Shown one piece after another: positions 1-5,622 of a stretch of 5,667 nucleotides of DNA (its first letter is position 1; every line of letters starts with the position of its first letter). Origin of the DNA: JBOFOR01 sp051654865 (GTDB lineage Bacteria; Bacillota; Clostridia; Peptostreptococcales; Peptostreptococcaceae); assembly GCA_051654865.1 (NCBI GenBank), contig JBOFYV010000037.1:1-5667 (forward strand). Reading direction: 5' to 3'. The notes under the pieces were generated by a model. The model had not been told where the DNA came from. It saw only the letters and a list, made by a program, of their open reading frames with translations, and searched no databases. The translations under genes were made by a program, and so were the position numbers.

Positions 1-465
1 ATAGGACTTACAGGGTTACCGATGGCAATAGGTGCATTATCAGTATTTGGTTCATCATTTATGAACTATGTATTTTTCTCAAAGATGAAGTTTGGTTCAA
101 AGAAGGATACGATATCTGTAGCAATAGAGCCACTTACACAATCAGATATTATATCCGCAAACCCTATTCCTGTATATACTACAAACTTTATAGGTGGTGC
201 AATGTCAGGGATTATAGTAGCACTTATGCAACTTACAAATAATACACCGGGTACTGCTACTCCTATAGCTGGTTTCGCTATAATGTTTGCATACAACCCA
301 GCAGGTAAGGTTTTAATAGCTGCGGCAGGATGTGTTATAGTGAGTATAGCTGGTGGATTTATAGGATACACAATATTCAAAAACTCTAAAATAAAAACAG
401 CAGATGAAATTAGAGGAAATGTAATAAGAACTGATTTTGATGAAGATGATAGAAATGCAATATAG
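1..465 (+). CDS. PTS EIIC-like membrane permease, C-terminal part (5' end outside window)
   Basis: The reading frame is open from base 1 and ends at TAG 463-465, so only the last 154 residues are visible; the ATG at 22 lies inside the frame and has no ribosome site, so it is not the start. The fragment is hydrophobic, with Gly/Pro-rich membrane stretches (about fragment residues 1-27, 60-76, 90-102 and 105-124) and a charged cytoplasmic tail. Signatures are a loop reading EPLTQ followed by ISANPIP, then NTPGTATP. These resemble the putative EIIC family of the phosphotransferase system (PTS_EIIC_2), integral membrane proteins whose substrates are mostly unknown. The family call comes from motif memory, not a search. 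No IIA or IIB domain is visible in the fragment, so phosphoryl transfer cannot be inferred. It is the last gene of its transcript, ending 44 bases before a terminator. Confidence 0.6.
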   Translation: MGLTGLPMAIGALSVFGSSFMNYVFFSKMKFGSKKDTISVAIEPLTQSDIISANPIPVYTTNFIGGAMSGIIVALMQLTNNTPGTATPIAGFAIMFAYNPAGKVLIAAAGCVIVSIAGGFIGYTIFKNSKIKTADEIRGNVIRTDFDEDDRNAI

Positions 466-509
466 TGATAAATATGTTAACATTTAATAAAAATACTAGA
501 GTAAATAAC

Positions 510-550
510 AAGGTAAGTCATATTAAAATATGACTTGCCTTATTTTAATA
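510..550. terminator. Bidirectional rho-independent terminator between convergent genes
   Basis: Arms 510-524 and 527-541 pair over 15 bases with a single G-U wobble (514/537) and an almost absent loop. The plus strand continues into a T-rich run (541-548); on the minus strand the stem is followed by a T-rich stretch as well. It sits between the permease ending at 465 and the minus-strand regulator ending at 583, so it can serve both. Confidence 0.85.
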
Positions 551-582
551 CAATTATATTTATTAACATACAATTAAAGGAG

Positions 583-1263
583 CTAATTGTTATAAATTTC
601 AAGCAATAAATCTAAATCAAGAATTTTAATAGTTTTAGCATCAAAATCTATTAACCCATCATTTTTCATTTTATTTAATTCCCTAGAAAAAGAAGTTCTT
701 TGGATGCCAAATTCTTCAGCTAATTCTTTTTTACTACGATCTAGTTTTATGAGCATATTATTTTGACATTTATATTGATACAATAAGTAATCAATAATAC
801 ATTCTCTAATAGATTTTATAGATAATTTCCTTACTTTATCTTTTAGAATTATAGTTTTATTAGATACAGAAATTAAAAACTTTTCTAAGAACATATCATT
901 TGTTTTACATAACTTAAGAATTAACTCTTTTTTTAGATGTAATACAATTGTATCTGTATGAGAATAAACATTCATAGGATAGGTATTTGAATTAGAAAAA
1001 AGCAGATTCTCACCAAAACTTTCTCCAACTGAAAATTTATTCAAAGTAAGTACATTTCCATTTACATCTATGTCTTGTATAAGTACCTCTCCTTCAAATA
1101 GTATGTTGCAACTTTTACATTCTTCATTTTTTAAGAATATTATTGAGCCTTTTTTGTATTTTTTCATTGTATATAAATCAGGAGTAAAAGCGTCTGTTAT
1201 TTTCTCTGAAGTTATATCTTTAAATAAATTCATTGTTTGTAGCAGTTTTATATATTTTTTCAT
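583..1263 (-). CDS. Crp/Fnr-family transcription regulator
   Basis: The 226-residue protein has the Crp/Fnr layout: an N-terminal beta-barrel sensor domain (about 18-125), a long dimerisation helix (about 125-160) and a C-terminal winged helix-turn-helix (about 175-218). The helix-turn-helix reads KKELAEEFGIQRTSFSREL, with R189, S193 and R194 in the recognition helix. The phosphate-binding cassette is degenerate: after VGESFGENLLF, the Arg-Ser-Ala of cAMP receptors is replaced by Thr-Tyr-Pro near 94-96, so cyclic nucleotide binding is unlikely. Cysteines lie at 49, 52, 119, 155 and 166; C49-x2-C52 could be redox or metal ligands, which is a guess. The start is ATG at 1263-1261 with AGGAGA five bases upstream. 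The gene is divergent from the permease pair and faces the palindrome at 1286-1301, so it probably controls that operon and itself. The effector is unknown. Confidence 0.9.
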   Translation of the reverse strand: MKKYIKLLQTMNLFKDITSEKITDAFTPDLYTMKKYKKGSIIFLKNEECKSCNILFEGEVLIQDIDVNGNVLTLNKFSVGESFGENLLFSNSNTYPMNVYSHTDTIVLHLKKELILKLCKTNDMFLEKFLISVSNKTIILKDKVRKLSIKSIRECIIDYLLYQYKCQNNMLIKLDRSKKELAEEFGIQRTSFSRELNKMKNDGLIDFDAKTIKILDLDLLLEIYNN

Positions 1264-1285
1264 ATTTCTCCTAAAGTATTTGATT

Positions 1286-1301
1286 AGTTACCTAGGTAAC
1301 T
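1286..1301. promoter_or_regulatory. 16-bp perfect palindrome, likely Crp/Fnr operator
   Basis: AGTTACCTAGGTAACT is its own reverse complement over all 16 bases. It lies between the divergent regulator and permease genes, 22 bases from the regulator start. Two-fold symmetric sites of this length are what Crp/Fnr dimers bind. The centre (1293/1294) is at -41.5 of the transcription start predicted for the permease promoter. Binding by the adjacent regulator is inferred, not shown. Confidence 0.75.
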
Positions 1302-1328
1302 TTTTTTATTTATAACTTCAATTATAAT
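1300..1328 (+). promoter_or_regulatory. Candidate activator-dependent promoter of the permease operon
   Basis: A perfect TATAAT -10 box lies at 1323-1328. Seventeen bases upstream the -35 position (1300-1305) reads CTTTTT, which is poor and overlaps the end of the palindrome. A weak -35 with an operator centred at about -41.5 is the classic class II activator arrangement of Crp/Fnr proteins. The predicted start is near 1335, leaving a leader of about 27 bases. Confidence 0.6.
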
Positions 1329-1336
1329 TTAAACAA
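1309..1336 (-). promoter_or_regulatory. Candidate promoter of the Crp/Fnr regulator gene
   Basis: On the minus strand TTGTTT (1336-1331) is followed after 16 bases by TATAAA (1314-1309). Transcription would start near 1302, so the palindrome 1286-1301 would cover the first transcribed bases, a position fitting autorepression. The AT-rich context makes chance matches easy, so this is tentative. Confidence 0.4.
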
Positions 1337-1361
1337 ATAGATTTGAAAAGGAGATTGAAAT

Positions 1362-1844
1362 ATGGATATATTTACTTTATTACTATGGGTAATAACTTTA
1401 ACTTGGTTTATTGTGTCTATAAAAAAAGACAAGAAGAGGACTTTTAGCTCAGTGAAAATGTCAACAGGGATGATGAAAAGTATGGGAGGGGATATTATAG
1501 GAATTTTATTTTTAATAGGATTACTATTAACATTTATTCCACCAGAAGTTATCAAAGAATATATGGGAGATTCAAGTTCGTTTTTATCAACTGTAATGGC
1601 AGCATGTATAGGTAGTATTACATTGATACCAGCTTTTGTTGCATTTCCATTAGTATCATCACTATTAGATGCAGGTGCAGGTATACTTCCTGTAGTAGCA
1701 TTTTTAACTACATTAACTATGGTTGGATTTGTTACATTCCCACTTGAGAAAAAAGAATTTGGGCTAAAATTTGCGTTATCTAGAAATGTATTAAGTTTTG
1801 GATTGGCAATATTAATTGCAGTTTGTATGGGGGGAATAATATAA
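1362..1844 (+). CDS. Split DUF318/ArsP-like permease, first half
   Basis: This 160-residue protein is almost entirely membrane-embedded, with segments at about 4-20, 46-60, 75-100, 107-127 and 144-160. A basic stretch at 21-32 should be cytoplasmic. The core motif, G84-S-x4-P90-x3-A-F-P96 followed by LL and GA (101-106), recurs in the next gene at residues 88-110. A second shared stretch is FGLKF...R...L (133-144). This pattern fits one half of the DUF318/ArsP_1 permease family, whose characterised member ArsP exports organoarsenicals; single-chain members run to roughly 300 residues or more, about the sum of the two membrane halves here. The ATG at 1362 has AAAGGAG eight bases upstream. Its stop TAA shares one base with the start of the next gene, so the two are surely co-translated. 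Substrate unknown. Confidence 0.75.
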   Translation: MDIFTLLLWVITLTWFIVSIKKDKKRTFSSVKMSTGMMKSMGGDIIGILFLIGLLLTFIPPEVIKEYMGDSSSFLSTVMAACIGSITLIPAFVAFPLVSSLLDAGAGILPVVAFLTTLTMVGFVTFPLEKKEFGLKFALSRNVLSFGLAILIAVCMGGII

Positions 1845-2608
1845 TGAGAACGATAGAAAACATAAAAAACAATAAATTTATAAGTTTTGTAGCTTTAGCG
1901 TATATAACACTACTTGTAGTATCACCTGATATGGCCATTCAGTCTTTTGGAAATAGCTTGTACTATATCAAAGAAATGATCATAATAATGCCTGTAATAA
2001 TGCTATTAACGTCATTAATAGAGGCGTGGGTTCCTACTAAAACTATACAAAATATGTTAGGTGAAGATGCAGGATTTAAGGGATATATATTTTCATTTTT
2101 ACTTGGAAGTTTTTCAGCAGGACCAATATATGCAGCATTTCCAGTATGTAAGACTTTATTAAACAAAGGTGCTCGTGTATCTAATATTGTAATAATATTA
2201 AGCTCATGGGCTGTGGTAAAGGTACCCATGCTTGCTAATGAAGCTAAATTTTTAGGACCAAAATTTACTTTTATAAGATGGATACTAACTACGATAGCTA
2301 TATTTATGATGGCATTTATAATGTCAAAGATAGTTAAGAAAAAAGATGTAATGAGAGAAGATGCTATAGCAATACAAGATAATATTTTAGAGGATAGATT
2401 AACTGTACAAAATGATTATTGTGTAGGATGTGGAGTGTGTGCTAAATTAGCTCCAAGTATATTTTATATGGAAAACAAAAAGGCTATAGTTAAAGATAAA
2501 AATGTGCAAGAAAAAGACTATGAATTAATACAAAATACAGTAGAAAAATGCCCATCAAAGGCAATAAAATTTAAAGTACCAGAGCAAATTGACAATAGAT
2601 ATAATTAG
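1844..2608 (+). CDS. Split DUF318/ArsP-like permease, second half, with C-terminal [4Fe-4S] ferredoxin domain
   Basis: The 254-residue protein has two parts. Residues 1-163 are the partner permease half, with membrane segments at about 12-26, 43-58, 83-102, 112-130 and 144-161 and the motif G88-S-x4-P94-x3-A-F-P100. Residues 190-245 form a single-cluster ferredoxin: C193-x2-C196-x2-C199 and C236-P237, with LAPSIF after the third cysteine as in monocluster ferredoxins. The basic linker KIVKKK after the last membrane segment puts the ferredoxin in the cytoplasm by the positive-inside rule. The start chosen is ATG 1844, overlapping the upstream stop by one base, with GGGGGG at 1829-1834 as ribosome site; a TTG at 1823 in the same frame would add seven residues but would use that G-run as codons. 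The tail may carry electrons to or from the transporter or sense redox state; this is inference. Confidence 0.8.
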   Translation: MRTIENIKNNKFISFVALAYITLLVVSPDMAIQSFGNSLYYIKEMIIIMPVIMLLTSLIEAWVPTKTIQNMLGEDAGFKGYIFSFLLGSFSAGPIYAAFPVCKTLLNKGARVSNIVIILSSWAVVKVPMLANEAKFLGPKFTFIRWILTTIAIFMMAFIMSKIVKKKDVMREDAIAIQDNILEDRLTVQNDYCVGCGVCAKLAPSIFYMENKKAIVKDKNVQEKDYELIQNTVEKCPSKAIKFKVPEQIDNRYN

Positions 2609-2654
2609 CATTATGTTTGTCGGATAATAGGGTTAACTTTATTCTAAAGTCAGT

Positions 2655-2685
2655 AGGACATATATATTTGTGGGACGAATATAAT
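2655..2685 (+). promoter_or_regulatory. Weak candidate promoter upstream of the cysteine hydrolase
   Basis: A perfect TATAAT stands at 2680-2685, 37 bases before the hydrolase ATG. The best -35 match, AGGACA at 2655-2660, keeps four of six consensus bases but the 19-base spacer is long. No clear terminator separates this gene from the permease operon: only a six-base AT stem (2636-2641/2645-2650) is present, so read-through is also possible. Confidence 0.35.
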
Positions 2686-2722
2686 TAATTGTATATTAAG
2701 ATATTACAAAAGGGGGAATTTT

Positions 2723-3274
2723 ATGAAGCCTGCATTAGTGGTTATAGATATGCAACAATATTTTTTTAGAACTAGTCAAAGAAGTGAAAAGTTGGATGAA
2801 TTAATATGCAATATAAATGACCTTATTGATTTCGCTAATGCCAAAGAAATGCCTATATATCAGGTACAAACTATTCATAAAGAAGATAAATCTACATGGA
2901 ACAATGTAATGAAAAAGCACAACTATGCACTCTTGTTAGAAGGTAGTGAAGAAGCCCAGTTGATAGAAGATATAAATGTAGATGAGTCCCAGGAAGCAAT
3001 AATTAAAACTAGACAGAGTGCATTTATAAGAACTGATTTTGAAGATAGATTAAAAGATAAGGAAATAGATACTTTAATATTATGTGGTGTATTCACTCAT
3101 GGATGTGTGGGTAGAACTGCAATTGATGCTTATGAGAGAGATTTTAATGTTATTTTAGCTAAGGACGCTTCCTTTAGTCATTTAAGTAGAGCTGAAAATG
3201 TAATGCATGAAGTTATAGCTATAGAACAAGAGCAATTAATATTGCATAACGAGGAAATTAAAAAAATAATATAA
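2723..3274 (+). CDS. Isochorismatase-family cysteine hydrolase
   Basis: The 183-residue, soluble protein has the isochorismatase/nicotinamidase fold signature and the usual family length. The expected catalytic triad is present: D9 in VVIDMQ, K95 in IKTRQSAF, and nucleophile C128 in GVFTHGCV, followed by RTAIDAYERDF and a VILAKDA strand. The family hydrolyses amides or vinyl ethers (nicotinamide, N-carbamoylsarcosine, ureidoacrylate, isochorismate); the substrate cannot be told here. The nicotinamidase metal-binding Asp-x-His set is not obvious, so nicotinamidase is not favoured. The start at 2723 is preceded by AGGGGGAA (2711-2718). No biosynthetic partner genes are adjacent, and the gene seems to stand alone between the permease operon and the asnA unit. 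No convincing terminator follows it. Confidence 0.85.
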   Translation: MKPALVVIDMQQYFFRTSQRSEKLDELICNINDLIDFANAKEMPIYQVQTIHKEDKSTWNNVMKKHNYALLLEGSEEAQLIEDINVDESQEAIIKTRQSAFIRTDFEDRLKDKEIDTLILCGVFTHGCVGRTAIDAYERDFNVILAKDASFSHLSRAENVMHEVIAIEQEQLILHNEEIKKII

Positions 3275-3435
3275 AAATAATTTGAAAAAAATAAATTTTT
3301 AGAAAATATACTAAAATTGAAAAAAGAGTAAATTAAATAAAGGAAAAAACTGTTATATAATTAAATTACGAATCAAAAATTATAAAACAGGCAAAATATG
3401 AAAAATAAAAAAGTAATAGTAAGTAGTCACAAAAG
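3275..3435. other. AT-rich spacer without recognisable feature
   Basis: This is the first part of the long gene-free stretch 3275-3913. It is extremely A-rich on the plus strand. I see no coding frame with a ribosome site, no GC-containing hairpin and no promoter better than chance. The rest of the stretch holds the asnA promoter, T-box leader and post-terminator leader listed separately. Confidence 0.6.
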
Positions 3436-3464
3436 TTGACAACATAAATATAATAAACTATTAT
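3436..3464 (+). promoter_or_regulatory. Sigma-A promoter of the T-box/asnA transcript
   Basis: TTGACA (3436-3441) matches the -35 consensus perfectly and is followed after exactly 17 bases by TATTAT (3459-3464), a five-of-six -10 box. The predicted start is near 3471, just upstream of the T-box stem I. Constitutive initiation with control by leader termination is the normal T-box arrangement. Confidence 0.85.
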
Positions 3465-3484
3465 TATATAAATTAGAAAATACC

Positions 3485-3776
3485 CATTAAAAACTGTGAA
3501 GGGAAGAGTAAATATAGAAGGTAGTCAAAGCGAGTTGGTGACGGTGAGAGTCCAACACGAGAGCTATATTGAATAACATCCTGGAGTTGCTAATTGAAAT
3601 CTATAGGAGAGTAGACTTAGCCGGAACCAATCCGTTATCAAGTTGGTTTGTATCGAGAACATTATCTCTGTACAATTAAGCAGAACTTGATTTATTCAAG
3701 TTAATAAGGGTGGTACCGCGGAAGAGTAACCTTTCGTCCCTATATATTATTATATAGAGATGAAAGGTTTTTTTAT
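3485..3776 (+). promoter_or_regulatory. T-box riboswitch, asparagine specifier (AAC)
   Basis: The conserved T-box sequence AAGGGTGGTACCGCGG lies at 3706-3721, followed by a terminator, so this is a tRNA-sensing leader. In stem I, AATATAG (3511-3517) pairs with CTATATT (3564-3570); below it AGTA faces GAA, the usual specifier-loop arrangement. The triplet AAC at 3575-3577, followed by A, is in the specifier position and reads asparagine, which matches asnA downstream. Stem III is AACTTGA (3684-3690) with TCAAGTT (3696-3702). Uncharged tRNA-Asn should pair with the specifier and with the UGGU bulge, stabilise the antiterminator and allow read-through when asparagine is short. The outer limits are approximate. 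The class is certain; the amino acid rests on register and gene context. Confidence 0.93.
3728..3774 (+). terminator. Regulated terminator of the T-box leader
   Basis: AACCTTTC (3728-3735) pairs with GAAAGGTT (3762-3769); the stem continues through a G-U pair and one C/A mismatch to CTATATA/TATATAG around a TTAT loop (3747-3750). A run of seven T follows (3768-3774). The 5' arm also holds the TCGTCCCT stretch that pairs with the T-box AGGG in the alternative antiterminator. Confidence 0.93.
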
Positions 3777-3798
3777 TTAAAATAACAGAAGATTAATG

Positions 3799-3833
3799 AT
3801 TGTATATAAAAGTCATGGCCAGACTTATACAAT
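3799..3833 (+). repeat. Inverted repeat in the asnA leader, beyond the T-box terminator
   Basis: ATTGTATA (3799-3806) pairs with TATACAAT (3826-3833) and AGTC (3811-3814) with GACT (3822-3825), leaving a four-base bulge on the left arm and the loop ATGGCCA. It would form only in transcripts that read past the T-box. Function unknown. Confidence 0.5.
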
Positions 3834-3841
3834 TATAAAAT

Positions 3842-3855
3842 GTATGACGTCATAC
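3842..3855. repeat. 14-bp perfect palindrome before asnA
   Basis: GTATGACGTCATAC is its own reverse complement. It lies 58 bases before the asnA start, after the T-box terminator. It could be a protein binding site or a small RNA hairpin; no regulator gene for it is in view. Confidence 0.5.
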
Positions 3856-3913
3856 TCAAATTATATAAAATATGTAAATCTTAAAAATATAAATATAAGG
3901 AGAGTATATAAAT

Positions 3914-4918
3914 ATGTGTTTAATAATACCAGAACAATATAAAACTAGTTTAGGAGTGTTACAAACTCAACAAGCAATAAAGGATTTAAAAGATTATTTC
4001 GAGCATAGATTAGGAGAAGAATTGAAGCTTACTAGAGTTTCATCTCCATTATTCGTATTACCACAAACTGGTACCAATGATAACTTAAACGGAGTTGAAA
4101 AGGCAGTGAAGTTCCATGTACCTCATATGGATACTCATGCAGAGATAGTTCAATCATTAGCTAAGTGGAAGAGAATGGCACTTAAGAAATATGGTTTCTC
4201 AGTAGGAAGAGGTCTATATACAGATATGAATGCAATTAGAAAAGATGAAGAATTAGATAACCTACATTCATTATATGTAGATCAATGGGACTGGGAATTA
4301 ATGATAGATAAATCGGACAGAAATATGGATACATTAAAGGATACAGTAAGAAAGATATATGGTGTATTTAAAGAAACAGAAGAACATGTACACGAAATAT
4401 ATCCTGAAATAAAAAAAGTACTTCCAGAGGAAATATCATTTGTTACATCTCAAGAGTTACTAGATATGTATCCAGGTATGACTCCAAAGGAAAGAGAAAA
4501 TGCTATAGTTAAAGACAAAGGTGCAGTATTTATAATGCAAATCGGAAAAGAATTAACAACTGGAGAAAAGCATGACGGAAGAAGTCCGGATTATGATGAT
4601 TGGGATTTAAACGGAGATATACTATTCTACAACCCAGTACTTGATAATGCTATAGAGCTATCTTCAATGGGTATTAGAGTAGATGAAGAAAGTTTAGATA
4701 GACAGTTAAGAGAAGCTGGATGTGATGACAGAAGAGAGTTAGATTATCACAAAGCGTTACTAAATGGAGAGCTACCTTATACTATAGGTGGAGGAATCGG
4801 TCAGTCTAGAATATGTATGTATTTCTTGAATAAGGCTCATATAGGTGAAGTTCAAGTAGGAGTATGGCCTGAGGAAATGATACAAGAGTGTAGTGCTGCT
4901 GGGGTTCATTTACTTTAG
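3914..4918 (+). CDS. asnA: Aspartate-ammonia ligase (asparagine synthetase A)
   Basis: This cytoplasmic enzyme makes asparagine from aspartate, ammonia and ATP, releasing AMP and pyrophosphate; it is related to class II aminoacyl-tRNA synthetases. At 334 residues it has the normal family length and matches E. coli AsnA throughout: TGTNDNLNG (52-60), SLAKWKR (81-87), GLYTDMNAIR (100-109), YVDQWDWE (121-128), HDGRSPDYDDW (220-230), ELSSMGIRVD (248-257) and GGGIGQSR (292-299). D56, R109 and Q124 align with E. coli D46, R100 and Q116 of the substrate site. Compared with E. coli it lacks a short insertion after PDYDDW. The ATG at 3914 has AAGGAGAG at 3897-3904, about 10 bases away, slightly long but the only good site. 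Expression should rise when tRNA-Asn is uncharged, through the upstream T-box. A long hairpin begins 10 bases after the stop. Confidence 0.97.
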   Translation: MCLIIPEQYKTSLGVLQTQQAIKDLKDYFEHRLGEELKLTRVSSPLFVLPQTGTNDNLNGVEKAVKFHVPHMDTHAEIVQSLAKWKRMALKKYGFSVGRGLYTDMNAIRKDEELDNLHSLYVDQWDWELMIDKSDRNMDTLKDTVRKIYGVFKETEEHVHEIYPEIKKVLPEEISFVTSQELLDMYPGMTPKERENAIVKDKGAVFIMQIGKELTTGEKHDGRSPDYDDWDLNGDILFYNPVLDNAIELSSMGIRVDEESLDRQLREAGCDDRRELDYHKALLNGELPYTIGGGIGQSRICMYFLNKAHIGEVQVGVWPEEMIQECSAAGVHLL

Positions 4919-4928
4919 GGGACCGCTC

Positions 4929-5002
4929 GATGAGAATTAGTTATATAAGTTTTCCTTCCGGCTAGCGCAAAGTCGGTGCAACTTATATAACTAATTCTCA
5001 TC
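4929..5002. repeat. Perfect 23-bp inverted repeat with structured GC-rich loop
   Basis: Arms 4929-4951 and 4980-5002 are exact reverse complements. The 28-base interior contains a second stem, CCGGCT (4958-4963) with AGTCGG (4971-4976, one G-U), closed by the loop AGCGCAA. The interior is far richer in G and C than its surroundings. No T-run follows on either strand, so it is not a standard intrinsic terminator. The four bases CGCT occur just outside each arm (4924-4927 and 5005-5008), which may be chance or a trace of insertion. It could be an mRNA 3' end stabiliser, an RNase III site, a small structured RNA, or a miniature mobile repeat. Its identity is not recognised. Confidence 0.8.
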
Positions 5003-5090
5003 TTCGCTAATAGACTAAACTTAAATATCACTTTAATATAAATGAAAAAGAGTAGAAGGTGCATATATAATAGAATATTAGAATTGATAT

Positions 5091-5118
5091 TTGATAATAA
5101 TGCCTCATGGGTTATAAT
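5091..5118 (+). promoter_or_regulatory. Promoter of the DUF1232 gene
   Basis: TTGATA (5091-5096) is followed after 16 bases by a perfect TATAAT (5113-5118). The predicted start near 5125 gives a leader of about 33 bases to ATG 5158 and lies downstream of the in-frame ATG at 5107, ruling that one out for this transcript. A second TTGATA at 5084-5089 is too far for good spacing. Confidence 0.75.
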
Positions 5119-5157
5119 AGTATTAATAAGTTAAGCTATTTGATATGGGGTGATTGT

Positions 5158-5547
5158 ATGAATAATGGTATGAAATTTATTGATATATTGCTAGATAGTC
5201 TTAAACGAGTTCTAGTAAGGTTTAGAGAGTCTAAATTTGGATTTATGTTCTTTATTAATATATTTAAGTTACCGGATTTTTTTACGGATAGAAGGGTAAA
5301 TATTATAAGTAAAGCTAGGGTAGTGTTTGCTATAGGTACTGTTTTGATTTATTTAATTTCTGGTATTGATTTTATACCGGAGATGATTCTAGGAATGTTT
5401 GGATTCTTTGATGATTTCTTTGTGATAATTTGGTGCTTGGGTATTGTTAATGAAGAGATTGAAAAATATAAGGATATAATAAAAGAAGATAAAGATTCAA
5501 ATGTTATTGATGATGTAGATTTTCATATACATGATGAAAAAGAATAG
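5158..5547 (+). CDS. DUF1232 (YkvA-like) small membrane protein
   Basis: The 129-residue protein has a basic, amphipathic N-terminal part (1-50), two closely spaced membrane segments (about 55-72 and 74-96) and an acidic C-terminal tail rich in Asp and Glu. The turn between and after the segments, YLISGIDFIPE followed by FGFFDDFFVI, is the DUF1232 signature (usual form YLxSPIDxIPD ... GxxDD). The family function is not established, so none is claimed. The start at 5158 is chosen over ATG 5107 because GGGGTG at 5147-5152 is well spaced from it and because the promoter TATAAT falls after 5107. It is monocistronic: a promoter lies directly upstream and a terminator begins nine bases after the stop. 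Confidence 0.85.
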   Translation: MNNGMKFIDILLDSLKRVLVRFRESKFGFMFFINIFKLPDFFTDRRVNIISKARVVFAIGTVLIYLISGIDFIPEMILGMFGFFDDFFVIIWCLGIVNEEIEKYKDIIKEDKDSNVIDDVDFHIHDEKE

Positions 5548-5555
5548 AAATTATA

Positions 5556-5607
5556 AAAAATAAACATACTCATACGTGTATAAATGAGTATGTTTATTTT
5601 TATTTTA
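5556..5607. terminator. Rho-independent terminator after the DUF1232 gene
   Basis: Arms 5556-5573 and 5584-5601 pair perfectly over 18 bases around a 10-base loop. The right arm ends in a T-rich run extending to 5607. The left arm begins with an A-run, so the element could also stop transcription on the minus strand. Confidence 0.88.
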
Positions 5608-5622
5608 ATATATTAAACAAGT

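Noticed and set aside
66..380. Open minus-strand frame of 104 codons inside the PTS-like gene
   Set aside because: It is antisense to a clear membrane-protein frame, has no ribosome site and its product is only the mirror of hydrophobic codons.
1070..1315. Plus-strand frame of 81 codons across the regulator start and promoter region
   Set aside because: It runs antisense to the Crp/Fnr gene and through the palindrome, with no ribosome site.
1322..1555. Minus-strand frame of 77 codons over the start of the first permease half
   Set aside because: Antisense to the well-supported permease gene and its ribosome site; no start signal.
1823..1843. TTG start adding seven residues to the second permease half
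   Set aside because: It would translate the G-run that serves as ribosome site for ATG 1844 and has no ribosome site of its own.
1963..2229. Minus-strand frame of 88 codons in the second permease half
   Set aside because: Antisense shadow of the permease; no ribosome site and no recognisable domain.
2612..2685. Loosely similar stretches near 2612 and 2663 (TATGTTTGTCGGA-like) as direct repeats
   Set aside because: The match is imperfect and short in AT-rich DNA; chance is sufficient.
4929..5002. Reading the asnA-trailing hairpin as an ordinary rho-independent terminator
   Set aside because: There is no T-run after the stem on either strand, and the stem is much longer than usual.
4924..5008. 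CGCT flanks of the hairpin as target-site duplication of a miniature transposon
   Set aside because: Only four bases, set one and two bases off the arms, which is too weak without other copies to compare.
5107..5157. Earlier ATG for the DUF1232 protein
   Set aside because: No ribosome site precedes it and the TATAAT at 5113-5118 implies transcription starts after it.
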